64,000 nt of DNA. It comes from Idiomarina zobellii. GTDB lineage: Bacteria > Pseudomonadota > Gammaproteobacteria > Enterobacterales > Alteromonadaceae. The DNA is taken from the NCBI RefSeq assembly GCF_900100855.1, contig NZ_FNCB01000007.1, positions 1 to 64,000 of the forward strand, in the 5' to 3' direction. The position numbers and the translations under genes are program-made. Below are positions 1 through 8,315 of the stretch, piece after piece. Under the pieces are notes generated by a model. The model did no database searches, was not told where the DNA came from, and saw only the letters and a list, made by a program, of their open reading frames with translations. Position 1 is the first letter of the stretch. Each line of letters opens with the position of its first letter.

Positions 1-162
1 GTTGTGTATACTGCTCTTATGGAACAGTGAAATGCCCACCAATTCAAGAAGGCCAAAGTTGTTGTAAGAGCTAAGTGAATGTCTCTTAATGGCACATAGC
101 AGACATTTAGTTTATAAAGGTGAGAAGCGCAATCGGTAAATTGGCTTCTCATTGGGGACACA
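1..162. other. Left-edge stretch without a recognisable gene
   Basis: I see no credible coding region, RNA gene or repeat here. It lies downstream of the leftward HD-domain gene and belongs to the integrated element, whose remainder is outside the window. Confidence 0.5.
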
Positions 163-1227
163 TCAGGCTAGTCGACAGTACTCTAATTGACCAAGCCTCG
201 CTAGGTTCTGGTGAGTTGAGGCGGACGCAAATGCGGCGTTTTCATTACCGAATTCGGCACTAATTCTATCTGCCGTTGCAACGACATGTCCGATTGCAAA
301 TTTAGTAGGGCGGCCATAACGAGACCCTGGTGATGAACACGTCCAAATATGGCGTAGTGTTTCAGCCAAATTGTAGTTGTCGGAGTCCAGCTCTTTTAGT
401 GCTTCGGCACAAATTTCTAGCGTTTGAGCATTGTGGTCGGTTAATTTCCCATTAAGGCTCATACTTCCGTAGTTATTGTAACTTCGGACCTTTCCAATAT
501 CGTGCAGAAGACCGCCTACAATAGCCAGCTCTTTCTCATTAGGACTACGGTAAAGTTCAATATTATTTATAATACAAGCAACTTCAACGGAATGCTCTAA
601 AAGACCACCTGGGTAAGAATGATGATACTTAGTACTGGCAGGTGCTTGTAAGAACCTTTGAAATACTTGATCTTGATTGAGAACGCGACAAACAAATCGT
701 TTCAACGGCGGGCTTTCTAGTTCTCTGGCGGTACTGATTAACTTATCGAATACATCTTTATTTGGGCAATATAACCGGGGTAAAGTAGTTAACGCTGGCG
801 CTTCATGAAGTTCATTTTCTGTTGCTAAACGAATTTCGTCAATAACGATAGTTGGTTTCTTTTCAGCAGGATTTTTATTACATGAAGTAAAATAATTAAC
901 AGAGCCCGAGGCATAAACACAAGTGTTCATTGAATTTCTGTAGGGCGGGTTCCAATCAAGTGGTTTTCGCTCAGGCCATATAACGGCATGGACGTCACCT
1001 GTTGAATCACTCAGTCGGATGCTTACGTATGGCTCACCGTTTTTGGCGATTTTAACTATGACACCGGTAATGCGATACAAACCCGTGAGATAGCCATCGT
1101 TAATGCTTTGTGCAATAGTTTTAACGTGCACGTTTTCATTTTTTTGATTGACGGGCGAGGGATTATCACCCCAGTTAGTGATGTTATGATTATTAACGTA
1201 ACTTGCATTTGCTACTGAATTTAACAT
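163..1227 (-). CDS. OB-fold plus HD-domain protein (YhaM-like phosphohydrolase/nuclease)
   Basis: This 354-residue protein has an N-terminal OB-like nucleic-acid-binding segment (about residues 38-135) and a C-terminal HD metal-dependent phosphohydrolase domain. The HD signatures are an HH pair at 202-203 (KYHHSYPGGLLEHS), H242-D243 (GGLLHDIGK) and a later AD..R at 319-321. OB followed by HD is the layout of the YhaM 3'-5' exoribonuclease family, so action on DNA or RNA ends is plausible but not proven. The start is preceded by GGAGG and lies 4 nt after the integrase stop, so it is the last gene of an excisionase-integrase-HD operon. The first 30 or so residues are low complexity. It probably serves the mobile element; its substrate cannot be told from sequence. 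Confidence 0.75.
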   Translation of the reverse strand: MLNSVANASYVNNHNITNWGDNPSPVNQKNENVHVKTIAQSINDGYLTGLYRITGVIVKIAKNGEPYVSIRLSDSTGDVHAVIWPERKPLDWNPPYRNSMNTCVYASGSVNYFTSCNKNPAEKKPTIVIDEIRLATENELHEAPALTTLPRLYCPNKDVFDKLISTARELESPPLKRFVCRVLNQDQVFQRFLQAPASTKYHHSYPGGLLEHSVEVACIINNIELYRSPNEKELAIVGGLLHDIGKVRSYNNYGSMSLNGKLTDHNAQTLEICAEALKELDSDNYNLAETLRHIWTCSSPGSRYGRPTKFAIGHVVATADRISAEFGNENAAFASASTHQNLARLGQLEYCRLA

Positions 1228-1231
1228 TGTA

Positions 1232-2416
1232 TTAATCCTCCGACTTATTTAAGTCATTTAAATGTTCAGTAAGTACCTTGTCTAAAAGAGAGCCGTCTTT
1301 GCGTGTAAGGTTTGGAACATAACGAGAGTAAACTTTGAAGAGCATCTGGGTATTTGCGTGACCCAATTGCCGGGCAATCCACTCTGCATTTTCGCCAGCA
1401 GCGAGCCATAAAGAAGCTGCTGTATGCCTTGTTTGATAGGGTTTGCGTTTGGCAAGCCCAAGGTACTCTAGGGTTGGATACCAAACACGTTTTGTCACAT
1501 TGTTGTGCTGGAGGGGGGAACCGTTCGGCGAACAAAACACAAAGTCGGATTTTCCGTATGTGATTTTCATTTGTGATTTTAGTGCGTCAAAAACAGTTTG
1601 GCTCATGTCAATTTGCCGAAATGAACCGTCAGTTTTGGTGTCAACAAGCTCATCCATGACTTTAGAGTGACGCACTAAAACCTGACGCTTGTTAAAATCA
1701 ATATTATCCCAATGGAGCCCATCTATTTCGCCTGTTCTCATGCCGGTAAAGAAACGAACGATGTAGTAATTTTTGAAATCCGGCCGAACAGCATTGATAA
1801 AACGTTTGATTTCCTCTAGCGAAAACGGGTTTACATCTGTGCGTTTAATTTTAAGTGGTTTGATATTTAGCCACGGGTTGGGGAAGTCAAATCGGTCAGA
1901 TGCTTCCACTAAGATCATTCTAGCGATGCTCATGATTTTATTGATGCGAGCGTTACTTAAGTTGGTACCAAGATGCGAGGTGGTCTTGAGTAACGACGCT
2001 CGAAACTCCATAATCACCGCTTTAGTGATTTCATTTACTTTTGACTTGCCTAGCTGCGGGATCAAATATGAATCGAGCGTATACCGAACTGTTTGTATAT
2101 AGCTTTTTCTCCATTCGCCTTCGCGCTCCCGAAACCAAAGCTCAGAGAAGTCAGAAAAAAGTGGCGCAGTGTTAGTTTGTGAGGCCGCTCTTAATTGGTT
2201 TAACTGAGATAGCTTTCGACCGCGTTCGGAGTTGGGAAAATATTCCTCATATTTGAAGGTTCCCAGGATAAGTTCAGCTTCCATCCGCTCGATTATTTTT
2301 TTAAGTTTTTTTCTGTTGCTTGGGGTATCAACGTAAACGGTCGTTTCTCTGCACCGCTGTTTTTCATACCTAAAATCTACGACTAGCTTTCCAGCTCTCG
2401 AATTGATTGATGCCAT
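1232..2416 (-). CDS. Tyrosine recombinase (element integrase)
   Basis: This 394-residue site-specific recombinase has an N-terminal arm-binding segment resembling the DUF3596 type (about 1-60), a SAM-like core-binding domain (about 85-175) and a C-terminal catalytic domain. Catalytic residues visible are R227 (GMRTGE), K261, R330 in YQTRHT, H354 (QLGH) and nucleophile Y363. The usual first His of the HxxR box is Tyr327, which I believe is common in this subfamily. The start has AGGAG upstream. It follows the small excisionase-like gene by 12 nt. The gene sits next to the 3' end of tRNA-Val, the usual target of such enzymes, so it most likely integrated the element lying to the left. No frameshift is seen, so it may be active. 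Confidence 0.93.
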   Translation of the reverse strand: MASINSRAGKLVVDFRYEKQRCRETTVYVDTPSNRKKLKKIIERMEAELILGTFKYEEYFPNSERGRKLSQLNQLRAASQTNTAPLFSDFSELWFREREGEWRKSYIQTVRYTLDSYLIPQLGKSKVNEITKAVIMEFRASLLKTTSHLGTNLSNARINKIMSIARMILVEASDRFDFPNPWLNIKPLKIKRTDVNPFSLEEIKRFINAVRPDFKNYYIVRFFTGMRTGEIDGLHWDNIDFNKRQVLVRHSKVMDELVDTKTDGSFRQIDMSQTVFDALKSQMKITYGKSDFVFCSPNGSPLQHNNVTKRVWYPTLEYLGLAKRKPYQTRHTAASLWLAAGENAEWIARQLGHANTQMLFKVYSRYVPNLTRKDGSLLDKVLTEHLNDLNKSED

Positions 2417-2428
2417 TATCAGTTCTCC

Positions 2429-2638
2429 TTATCCAATCGCTTTGCTATCCAAGAAGGTATCTCTCATCATTTCAGATTCGACTTTTTCCCAAATAAATAG
2501 GATCTTTCGGCCACCAAAAGGGTGAAAGTAATGGATGCCCTCAAGAAGCACTGAGTCTTTAAGGTAATTGCGGATAGTGCGTGGCTCATATTTAATGCGT
2601 TTAGCAAGCTCATCAGTTGTCAGATATGTGCGACTCAT
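2429..2638 (-). CDS. Small excisionase-like DNA-binding protein
   Basis: A protein of about 69 residues if it starts at the Met of MSRTYLTTDELAKRI; an upstream Met at 2659 would add seven residues. The N-terminal half reads as a winged helix-turn-helix of the excisionase/MerR type (TTDELAKRIKYEPRTIRNYL). This family bends DNA at attachment sites and steers integrases towards excision. It is directly upstream of the integrase in the same direction, the usual place for a recombination directionality factor. The role is inferred from size, fold and position, and a repressor role is also possible. Confidence 0.7.
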   Translation of the reverse strand: MSRTYLTTDELAKRIKYEPRTIRNYLKDSVLLEGIHYFHPFGGRKILFIWEKVESEMMRDTFLDSKAIG

Positions 2639-2682
2639 AGTAATATCTCCAATCAACAAAAAGTATTTTTAGTAGATTAAAA

Positions 2683-2749
2683 TTGTCTACAGGAGATAAT
2701 TTAGCATATATAAAATCCCCTGCAAGCATTTTTTGTCTATAGAAGATAA
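2683..2749. promoter_or_regulatory. Paired 17-bp operator-like repeats between divergent genes
   Basis: Two near-identical sites, 2683-2699 and 2733-2749, each read TTGTCT-N5-AGATAA, an imperfect inverted repeat, and begin 50 bp apart. A partial third copy (GGTCTAT) lies at 2754-2760. They occupy the AT-rich gap between the leftward excisionase-integrase operon and the rightward Cro-like gene. They are natural candidates for the binding sites of that regulator. Confidence 0.55.
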
Positions 2750-2763
2750 AAAAGGTCTATTGA

Positions 2764-2970
2764 ATGATAAAATCTAACATTGCTGTTCTTTTAGCTGAGA
2801 GAAAGTTAAAGATGTCAGATCTTGCCAAGGCGACAGGAATTAATAGGGGTACGATCCAGCGGATTTACCACGATGAAGCAGCTCGAATAGAACTAGAAGT
2901 TATGAACAAAATGTGTGAATTTTTTGAATGTACGCCTGGTGATCTATTTATTTACAGCCCTGATGAGTAA
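2764..2970 (+). CDS. Cro/CI-type helix-turn-helix regulator
   Basis: This 68-residue protein consists almost wholly of one XRE-family helix-turn-helix (LAERKLKMSDLAKATGINRGTIQRIYHD) and ends with the ECTPGDLF segment typical of the HTH_26 subgroup. Such single-domain proteins repress or activate promoters of phages and integrative elements. It diverges from the excisionase-integrase operon, and the gap between them holds two matching operator-like repeats. This suggests it controls both directions, setting integrase expression and its own. Its exact target is inferred. Confidence 0.82.
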   Translation: MIKSNIAVLLAERKLKMSDLAKATGINRGTIQRIYHDEAARIELEVMNKMCEFFECTPGDLFIYSPDE

Positions 2971-3106
2971 TTATTCTTTTTGCTTATCGATAGATTTTTT
3001 GTAAAGCCGTATTCATAAAAATGAATAATTAGTCAGGTTAGCTTTTGAGTGCATGGTACAAAAGGTTTTGAAAAAAGCGGGTGGTAAAATAGGCCAGGGC
3101 ACTGAA

Positions 3107-3125
3107 TGGTCACCGTTTGGTCACC
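3107..3125. repeat. Tandem TGGTCACC repeats (candidate integrase arm sites)
   Basis: TGGTCACC occurs at 3107-3114 and 3118-3125, one helical turn apart (11 bp), about 80 bp from the 3' end of tRNA-Val on the element side. Short direct repeats at this distance from an attachment core are typical of arm-type integrase sites. No binding evidence exists in the sequence alone. Confidence 0.45.
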
Positions 3126-3205
3126 AATAAAATTTGTGGCTGAGATAGTGGATTTATCGTGGTTGCCAACTTGTTGAATATTTGAGATTTTTCTTGATAA
3201 GAGAG

Positions 3206-3282
<77 letters not shown>

Positions 3283-3380
3283 ACATTTTTGAGGTATGTC
3301 GTGAAGACGGGCGGTATATTAGTTATTTGCGGCCGCTCGTGCAAGTCATTTTTTGCAAAAAGTGACTGTTTGTCGAATTT

Positions 3381-4424
3381 CTAGTCAGGCGCTGGTGTGA
3401 AGTTGCACGCGCTGTAAAAACGCTGCCAGGGCCGAACAAAGTGAACGGTGGCATCGGTCAACACTTTGCTGAGCTTACCGAGCTCTGCAATATAGCCTTT
3501 CAGCGCCGGTTGTGGGGCTATTCCCTGAAGGTTTTCCAGTGTCATTAACAGGCGCTGATGTTGCTCAATAACTTCTGCAATGTCGCCCTGCATTTCTTTA
3601 ATGTATATGTTGTTAAACGAGTCTCTCAGCTGTTCTGCTTTTTTGGGGACGCTGCCATTAGGACAGTGCAGGGCTTCCGGAATTTCCGGTAACTGGTCAC
3701 GCATGGCCTCTAGCTTGTGTTCGTAGTCCAACATGGTTCTGAATAAGTCGGGTAAATAGTTACTGCGCTCAAGTCGTCCCAGCATTTTTATCATTTCGGA
3801 CGGGTCATCCGCTTCTTTCGTATAGTTCCAGCGCTCCAAAATTCGGGTGAAACGCTCCAGAGCATTAACGGCGTAGTTATATTCGGTAACATGAATTTTC
3901 GGCAGAGAATTGTTGCCAACAGACAAGGCTCTGCGAAGGCCCTCTTCAAATGCGAAGGCATTGGCCAGGCTTGCGTTTAACTGCGACTTTTTATGTGCTA
4001 GTGCTTCTTCTAGTTGTGCTTTTACGTTAGCGGACTCAGGGTGTTCAATGCAGTCTTCCAACGCCTGTATCATGGTTAAATCTGCATGGTATTTACTGAA
4101 GCCGTCTTTTAACTTGCCTAGCGAGCTGTTGTTTTCGGCAATTTCCTGACCCAGCCGACAATGATTCAGACGCATACTGTCCATAAAGCCGAGGCTGGTG
4201 CGCTCAACATCACGCTTTAACTCACTTTTTGCAGGATACTGCAGCACTGGCTTCTCTGGAGTGATGGAGCGGGCCGGTAACTCGAGTGTGTCATGCACGT
4301 CGCTGTGCAGTTTGTCCGCGTACTCGGTTAACCCGGGATTGTCTGAGCAAGCGACCATTCCCAGTGCGCTAAAGGCAATGAGTGCATAGCCAACGGGCCT
4401 AAAAATAAGTACACTTCGAGTCAT
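3381..4424 (-). CDS. DUF3080-family lipoprotein
   Basis: This 347-residue protein begins with a basic stretch, a hydrophobic segment and a lipobox-like MVAC (Cys at about residue 26), predicting a lipid-anchored envelope protein. The rest is helical and charged, resembling the uncharacterised DUF3080 family of marine Gammaproteobacteria. The start is supported by GGAG 4-5 nt upstream. It diverges from riboflavin synthase, with only 30 nt between the two start codons, so both promoters must overlap the opposing genes or each other. Function is unknown. Confidence 0.72.
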   Translation of the reverse strand: MTRSVLIFRPVGYALIAFSALGMVACSDNPGLTEYADKLHSDVHDTLELPARSITPEKPVLQYPAKSELKRDVERTSLGFMDSMRLNHCRLGQEIAENNSSLGKLKDGFSKYHADLTMIQALEDCIEHPESANVKAQLEEALAHKKSQLNASLANAFAFEEGLRRALSVGNNSLPKIHVTEYNYAVNALERFTRILERWNYTKEADDPSEMIKMLGRLERSNYLPDLFRTMLDYEHKLEAMRDQLPEIPEALHCPNGSVPKKAEQLRDSFNNIYIKEMQGDIAEVIEQHQRLLMTLENLQGIAPQPALKGYIAELGKLSKVLTDATVHFVRPWQRFYSACNFTPAPD

Positions 4425-4454
4425 TTCTCCGGTTCCTTGTCACACGGGTGGTTC

Positions 4455-5063
4455 ATGTTTACAGGTATTGTACAAACACAAGCTACGATATTTTCGGTCT
4501 CTGACCAAGCTTCTTTTCGACATATTGTGGTCGGAACTGAACCTAAATTTTTAAAAGACTTAACCATTGGTGCCAGTATTGCTATTAACGGCTGTTGTTT
4601 AACGGTCGTTGAATTCAGTGACACGCAGGTGCATTTTGATGTTATCGATGAAACCCTGCGTTTAACGAATTTAGGCAAGTTGAAAGAAGGTGACAAGGTT
4701 AACTTTGAGCGGTCACTGAAAGTTGGTGATGAAATTGGCGGCCATGGTGTATCGGGACATATTCATTGTTCAGGTAAAGTAACTGACGTGGCACTGTCGG
4801 AAAATAACTGTGCCATGTGGATCCAAATACCAGAAAAGCATAGCAGTTACCTGTTTGATAAAGGCTTTATAAGCGTTAATGGCGCCAGTTTGACCATTGG
4901 CCAGGTTAAGGGAAATTGTTTTTCATTGCACCTTATTCCAGAAACGTTGCGCATTACCAACTTAGGTGAGTGCGAAGTGGGCTCAGAAGTCAACATTGAG
5001 CTTGACCAGCAAACCATTACAACGGTCGATACGGTTGAGCGTGTCTTGGCTAAACGTCAGTAA
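4455..5063 (+). CDS. ribE: Riboflavin synthase alpha subunit
   Basis: This 202-residue enzyme dismutates two 6,7-dimethyl-8-ribityllumazines to riboflavin. The family's internal duplication is plain. The first lumazine-binding barrel starts at MFTGIVQ and contains ETLRLTNLG and FERSLKVGDEIGGHGVSGHI; the second contains SVNGASLTIG and the matching PETLRITNLG. I chose the Met of MFTGIVQ because the family begins there; a Met six codons earlier lacks support. It stands alone rather than in a rib operon. The gene is called ribC in E. coli. Confidence 0.95.
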   Translation: MFTGIVQTQATIFSVSDQASFRHIVVGTEPKFLKDLTIGASIAINGCCLTVVEFSDTQVHFDVIDETLRLTNLGKLKEGDKVNFERSLKVGDEIGGHGVSGHIHCSGKVTDVALSENNCAMWIQIPEKHSSYLFDKGFISVNGASLTIGQVKGNCFSLHLIPETLRITNLGECEVGSEVNIELDQQTITTVDTVERVLAKRQ

Positions 5064-5266
5064 AACTGTTCGTCATTGCCGTCGACTTTAATACGCGCCT
5101 GTTGATTGATTTCATCGACCTGTAATTGCACGTGAATGAGATCACCACAGGCGGAGCACTCCTCCTGGTAATCCTGGTTTCCCTCGGAAGCATCAATATC
5201 TAAAAAGGTATTGTGGCCGCAATGCGGACATTTCACTGGCACACTTTTTAGGTTCTCTTCGTTCAT
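5057..5266 (-). CDS. CPXCG-motif zinc-ribbon protein
   Basis: A 69-residue protein with two Cys pairs, CPHCG (about 13-17) and CSAC (about 37-40), which would bind one zinc. It matches the small CPXCG cysteine-rich family of unknown function in Gammaproteobacteria. The start is the Met of MNEENLKS with an AGGAC ribosome-binding site. The reading frame remains open for another 105 codons upstream, but that part crosses a transporter remnant and the thrS promoter and is not protein-like. The 3' end overlaps the ribE stop convergently by 7 nt. Confidence 0.82.
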   Translation of the reverse strand: MNEENLKSVPVKCPHCGHNTFLDIDASEGNQDYQEECSACGDLIHVQLQVDEINQQARIKVDGNDEQFY

Positions 5267-5298
5267 TGTTTTGTCCTGCTCTTTGAGTCTTTCTGTAA

Positions 5299-5427
5299 CT
5301 ATAGAAATAAAATGCCAATTCCGCCTAATGAGACTAAGGCACCTGTGACAGAGCGAGCAGTAATTCGTTGTTTTTTCAGAAAAGAAATAGGTATTAAAAA
5401 GAGCGGCGCGGTAGGCTCTAAGGTTGC
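5299..5427 (-). pseudogene. Remnant: C-terminal end of an EamA/DMT permease
   Basis: One frame of the minus strand encodes about 42 residues beginning ATLEPTAPLF and ending LVSLGGIGILFL before a stop. This looks like the last two membrane segments of EamA (drug/metabolite transporter) permeases: an L-E-P turn, a short basic loop, then a glycine-rich final helix. A stop codon lies directly before it and nothing upstream continues the family. It is probably the tail of a gene whose front has been lost, with the thrS promoter now abutting the break. Confidence 0.5.
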
Positions 5428-5452
5428 TCAAAAGTAAGCGGTCGATTATAGT
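5424..5452 (+). promoter_or_regulatory. thrS promoter
   Basis: TTGCTC (5424-5429) and TATAGT (5447-5452) are separated by 17 bp, fitting a sigma-70 promoter. Transcription would start near 5459, exactly at the foot of the first leader hairpin. Confidence 0.6.
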
Positions 5453-5459
5453 AGCGTCT

Positions 5460-5526
5460 TGCGTTCGATGGTACCGAACGCACCAAATTTCAATAAATAG
5501 AGCATGTGGCACTTGGTAGGTGTCAC
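5460..5526 (+). promoter_or_regulatory. thrS translational operator: two tRNA-Thr anticodon-arm mimics
   Basis: Hairpin I (5460-5482) has an 8-bp perfect stem around the 7-nt loop ATGGTAC. Hairpin II (5506-5526) has a 7-bp stem with one G-T pair around TTGGTAG. Each loop, numbered as an anticodon loop, gives U33, GGU at 34-36 and A37, the tRNA-Thr(GGU) anticodon. In E. coli, ThrRS represses its own mRNA by binding two such stem-loops, one per subunit. Hairpin II ends 22 nt before the ATG, next to the ribosome-binding site. Confidence 0.75.
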
Positions 5527-5548
5527 CACTGGATAGGAAGGAAGTTTC

Positions 5549-7462
5549 ATGCCTGTAATTACTCTCCCTGACGGAAGTCAACGCGAATTTGATAAACCGG
5601 TTTCAATCATGGATATCGCTATGGATATCGGGCCTGGTCTGGCGAAAGCGACTGTTGCTGGTCGCATCGACGGTGAGTTGGCCGACGCCTGCGATAAGAT
5701 TGAACACGATGCTAAAGTAGAAATTGTCACACCGAAAGACGATGACGGCGTGCATATTATTCGCCACTCGTGCGCGCATTTAATGGGTCACGCGGTTAAG
5801 CAACTGTGGCCAGACGCGAAAATGGCGATTGGTCCGGTTATCGACAACGGTTTTTACTATGATATCGACGTTGACCATACCTTCACCGACGAAGATTTAG
5901 AGAAAATTGAAAAGCGGATGAAGGAGTTGGCGAAAACCAACTACCAAGTCATTAAAAAGAACGTCAGCTGGAAAGAGGCGCGTGAAACTTTCGTAGACCG
6001 TCACGAACCCTACAAAATTGAGATTTTAGACGAGAATATTCCGACCGACTCGCGTCCGGCGCTTTATCATCACGAAGAATACATTGATATGTGCCGTGGT
6101 CCGCATGTACCTAGCATGAAGTTCTGCGAGCATTTTAAAGTGATGAAAATGGCGGGTGCGTATTGGCGCGGCAACTCTGACAATAAAATGTTGCAGCGTA
6201 TTTACGGCACTGCCTGGGCAGACAAAAAACAATTAAAAGCCTATTTGAAACGCTTGGAAGAAGCCGAAAAACGCGACCACCGTAAAATTGGTAAGAATCA
6301 GGATCTATTTCACTGGCAGGAAGAAGCGCCGGGTATGGTGTTCTGGCATCACAATGGTTGGACTATATTCCGTGAACTCGAAGAATTTGTGCGCGAGAAA
6401 CTGCGTGAGTACGACTATCAGGAAGTAAAAGGTCCAATGATGATGGACCGTGTGTTGTGGGAAAAGTCGGGTCACTGGGAGAAATTCTCTGATTTGATGT
6501 TCACAACCGTTTCAGAACACCGTGAATATGCCGTTAAGCCCATGAACTGCCCGGGACACGTGCAAATCTTTAACCAGGGGCTTAAGTCATACCGCGATTT
6601 ACCGTTGCGCATGGCAGAGTTTGGTTCGTGCCATCGAAATGAACCTTCTGGGGCATTGCATGGTCTGATGCGTGTACGTGGCTTTACTCAGGATGACGCG
6701 CATGTTTTCTGTACTGAAGGCCAAGTTCAGCCTGAGGTTGCAGCCTGTATCAAAATGGTTTACGAGACCTATGAAACTTTTGGTTTCGACAAAATCGACG
6801 TAAAACTGTCAACGCGTCCTGAAAAGCGTTTAGGCGACGATGCAACCTGGGATCGCAGTGAAAAAGCCTTGGCCGACGCACTGAAAGCGCACGATATCGA
6901 CTTTGAATACCTGCCGGGCGAGGGCGCATTCTACGGTCCGAAAATTGAATTTACTTTGTTCGATTGCTTAGGCCGTGCGTGGCAGTGCGGAACGATTCAG
7001 CTGGACTTTGCACTACCAGGCCGCTTAGGTGCGACCTACGTGGGTGAAGACAACGAGCGTCATACTCCGGTGATGATTCACCGTGCTATTCTGGGCTCGC
7101 TGGAGCGCTTCATGGGTATTCTTATTGAAGAATACGCAGGGCATTTCCCGGTTTGGTTAGCACCGACGCAGGTTGTTTTGATGAATATCACCGATAATCA
7201 GAGCGATTATGTGAAAAAGGTGGTAAAATCACTGAATGAAAAGGGAATTCGTGCCACGGCTGACTTGAGAAATGAGAAGATTGGCTTTAAAATCCGTGAG
7301 CATACTCTTAAACGAGTTCCTTATTTGCTGGTTGTCGGCGACAAAGAAGTCGAAGCTGGCGAGGTTGCGGTTCGTACTCGTAGCGGTGAAGACCTGGGTA
7401 AACTGGCTCTGGAAGACTTCATTGCAAAAATTGAAGACGAAGTACGTACACGCAAAATTTAA
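5549..7462 (+). CDS. thrS: Threonyl-tRNA synthetase
   Basis: This 637-residue class II synthetase charges tRNA-Thr. The domains in order are an N-terminal TGS domain (about 1-60), an editing domain with H73-xxx-H77 (HSCAHLMGH) and the CRGPH motif, a catalytic core with the MNCPGH zinc cysteine, motif 2 around [20 protein letters not shown], and motif 3 [15 protein letters not shown]-terminal anticodon-binding domain ends the protein. Length matches E. coli ThrRS (642). The start [10 protein letters not shown] is standard and follows GGAAGGAAG. It opens a translation gene block with infC 22 nt downstream. The leader carries two anticodon-mimicking hairpins, so autogenous translational control is expected. 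Confidence 0.98.
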   Translation: MPVITLPDGSQREFDKPVSIMDIAMDIGPGLAKATVAGRIDGELADACDKIEHDAKVEIVTPKDDDGVHIIRHSCAHLMGHAVKQLWPDAKMAIGPVIDNGFYYDIDVDHTFTDEDLEKIEKRMKELAKTNYQVIKKNVSWKEARETFVDRHEPYKIEILDENIPTDSRPALYHHEEYIDMCRGPHVPSMKFCEHFKVMKMAGAYWRGNSDNKMLQRIYGTAWADKKQLKAYLKRLEEAEKRDHRKIGKNQDLFHWQEEAPGMVFWHHNGWTIFRELEEFVREKLREYDYQEVKGPMMMDRVLWEKSGHWEKFSDLMFTTVSEHREYAVKPMNCPGHVQIFNQGLKSYRDLPLRMAEFGSCHRNEPSGALHGLMRVRGFTQDDAHVFCTEGQVQPEVAACIKMVYETYETFGFDKIDVKLSTRPEKRLGDDATWDRSEKALADALKAHDIDFEYLPGEGAFYGPKIEFTLFDCLGRAWQCGTIQLDFALPGRLGATYVGEDNERHTPVMIHRAILGSLERFMGILIEEYAGHFPVWLAPTQVVLMNITDNQSDYVKKVVKSLNEKGIRATADLRNEKIGFKIREHTLKRVPYLLVVGDKEVEAGEVAVRTRSGEDLGKLALEDFIAKIEDEVRTRKI

Positions 7463-7484
7463 TAATTAGTTGGAGGAATAAACC

Positions 7485-8030
7485 ATTAAAGGCGGAAAAA
7501 GAACTCAAAAAGCTGCAGATAAAAACCGTATCAACGACCAAATTACCGGCGTTGATGAAGTTCGCTTAATCGGAACCGATGGTGAACAAGCTGGTGTCGT
7601 CAGTATTAACGAGGCTCTTGATGCAGCAGCAGAAGCTGGTGTTGATTTGGTGGAAATGAGCCCTAACGCGGAGCCACCTGTCTGCCGCTTAATGGATTAC
7701 GGCAAGTTCCTCTTCGAGAAGAGTAAAGAACAGAAAGAGCAAAAGAAAAAGCAGAAACAGATTCAGGTTAAGGAAGTTAAATTCCGACCTGGCACAGATG
7801 AGGGCGACTACCAGGTAAAACTGCGCAACCTGCGTCGCTTCCTCGAGGGAGGTGACAAAACTAAAGTCACTATCCGTTTCCGTGGCCGGGAAATGGCACA
7901 CCAAGAGTTGGGTATTGACCTGCTAAACCGTGTTAAAGCGGATTTAGAAGAAATCTCAACTGTTGAGTCGTTCCCTAGAAGGGCTGAAGGTCGTCAGATG
8001 ATTATGGTTCTGGCACCGGTTAAGAAGTGA
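7485..8030 (+). CDS. infC: Translation initiation factor IF-3 (AUU start)
   Basis: This 181-residue factor prevents early subunit joining and checks the initiator tRNA and start codon. The N-terminal domain begins [17 protein letters not shown], as in E. coli, only if translation starts at ATT (7485), with GGAGG correctly placed at 7472-7476. The linker is Lys-rich and the C-terminal domain includes [23 protein letters not shown] and EGRQMIMVL. The rare AUU start is the known basis of infC self-repression, since IF-3 discriminates against it. An ATG at 7647 lies inside the conserved protein and is not the start. Confidence 0.96.
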   Translation: MKGGKRTQKAADKNRINDQITGVDEVRLIGTDGEQAGVVSINEALDAAAEAGVDLVEMSPNAEPPVCRLMDYGKFLFEKSKEQKEQKKKQKQIQVKEVKFRPGTDEGDYQVKLRNLRRFLEGGDKTKVTIRFRGREMAHQELGIDLLNRVKADLEEISTVESFPRRAEGRQMIMVLAPVKK

Positions 8031-8103
8031 TCGTGGTTTACAAGTAGGCAGCTTGCTGTCTCACCCTTTCACACTTTCAATCAACAATGCGGAGTTTAAT
8101 TTC

Positions 8104-8301
8104 ATGCCAAAAATGAAATCAAACAAAGGCGCTTCTAAGCGCTTCAAAAAGACTGCTTCAGGCGGTTATAAGTGCAAGCAATCTCACTTGCGTCACATTC
8201 TGACTAAGAAAACTCCTAAGCGTAAGCGTCAGCTGCGTGCTAAGAGCATGGTCCACGAAGCGGACATTAAATTAGTCGATCGTATGTTACCGTACGCATA
8301 A
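8104..8301 (+). CDS. rpmI: Ribosomal protein L35
   Basis: A 65-residue, very basic protein of the 50S subunit with the family pattern [20 protein letters not shown] at the start and [23 protein letters not shown] at the end. GGAG precedes the ATG; an upstream in-frame start at 8053 is not conserved. It lies between infC and rplT. In E. coli the L20 protein represses this gene through a structure upstream of it. The 73-nt gap here could hold such a site, but I could not recognise it. Confidence 0.97.
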   Translation: MPKMKSNKGASKRFKKTASGGYKCKQSHLRHILTKKTPKRKRQLRAKSMVHEADIKLVDRMLPYA

Positions 8302-8315
8302 GAGGAGATTAGCAA

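Noticed and set aside
5267-5581. Upstream extension of the zinc-ribbon reading frame (about 105 codons)
   Set aside because: It crosses the transporter remnant, the thrS promoter and leader; composition is not protein-like and the family starts at MNEENLKS.
7647-8030. infC starting at ATG 7647
   Set aside because: This would cut off the conserved N-terminal domain; ATT at 7485 fits the family and has a strong ribosome-binding site.
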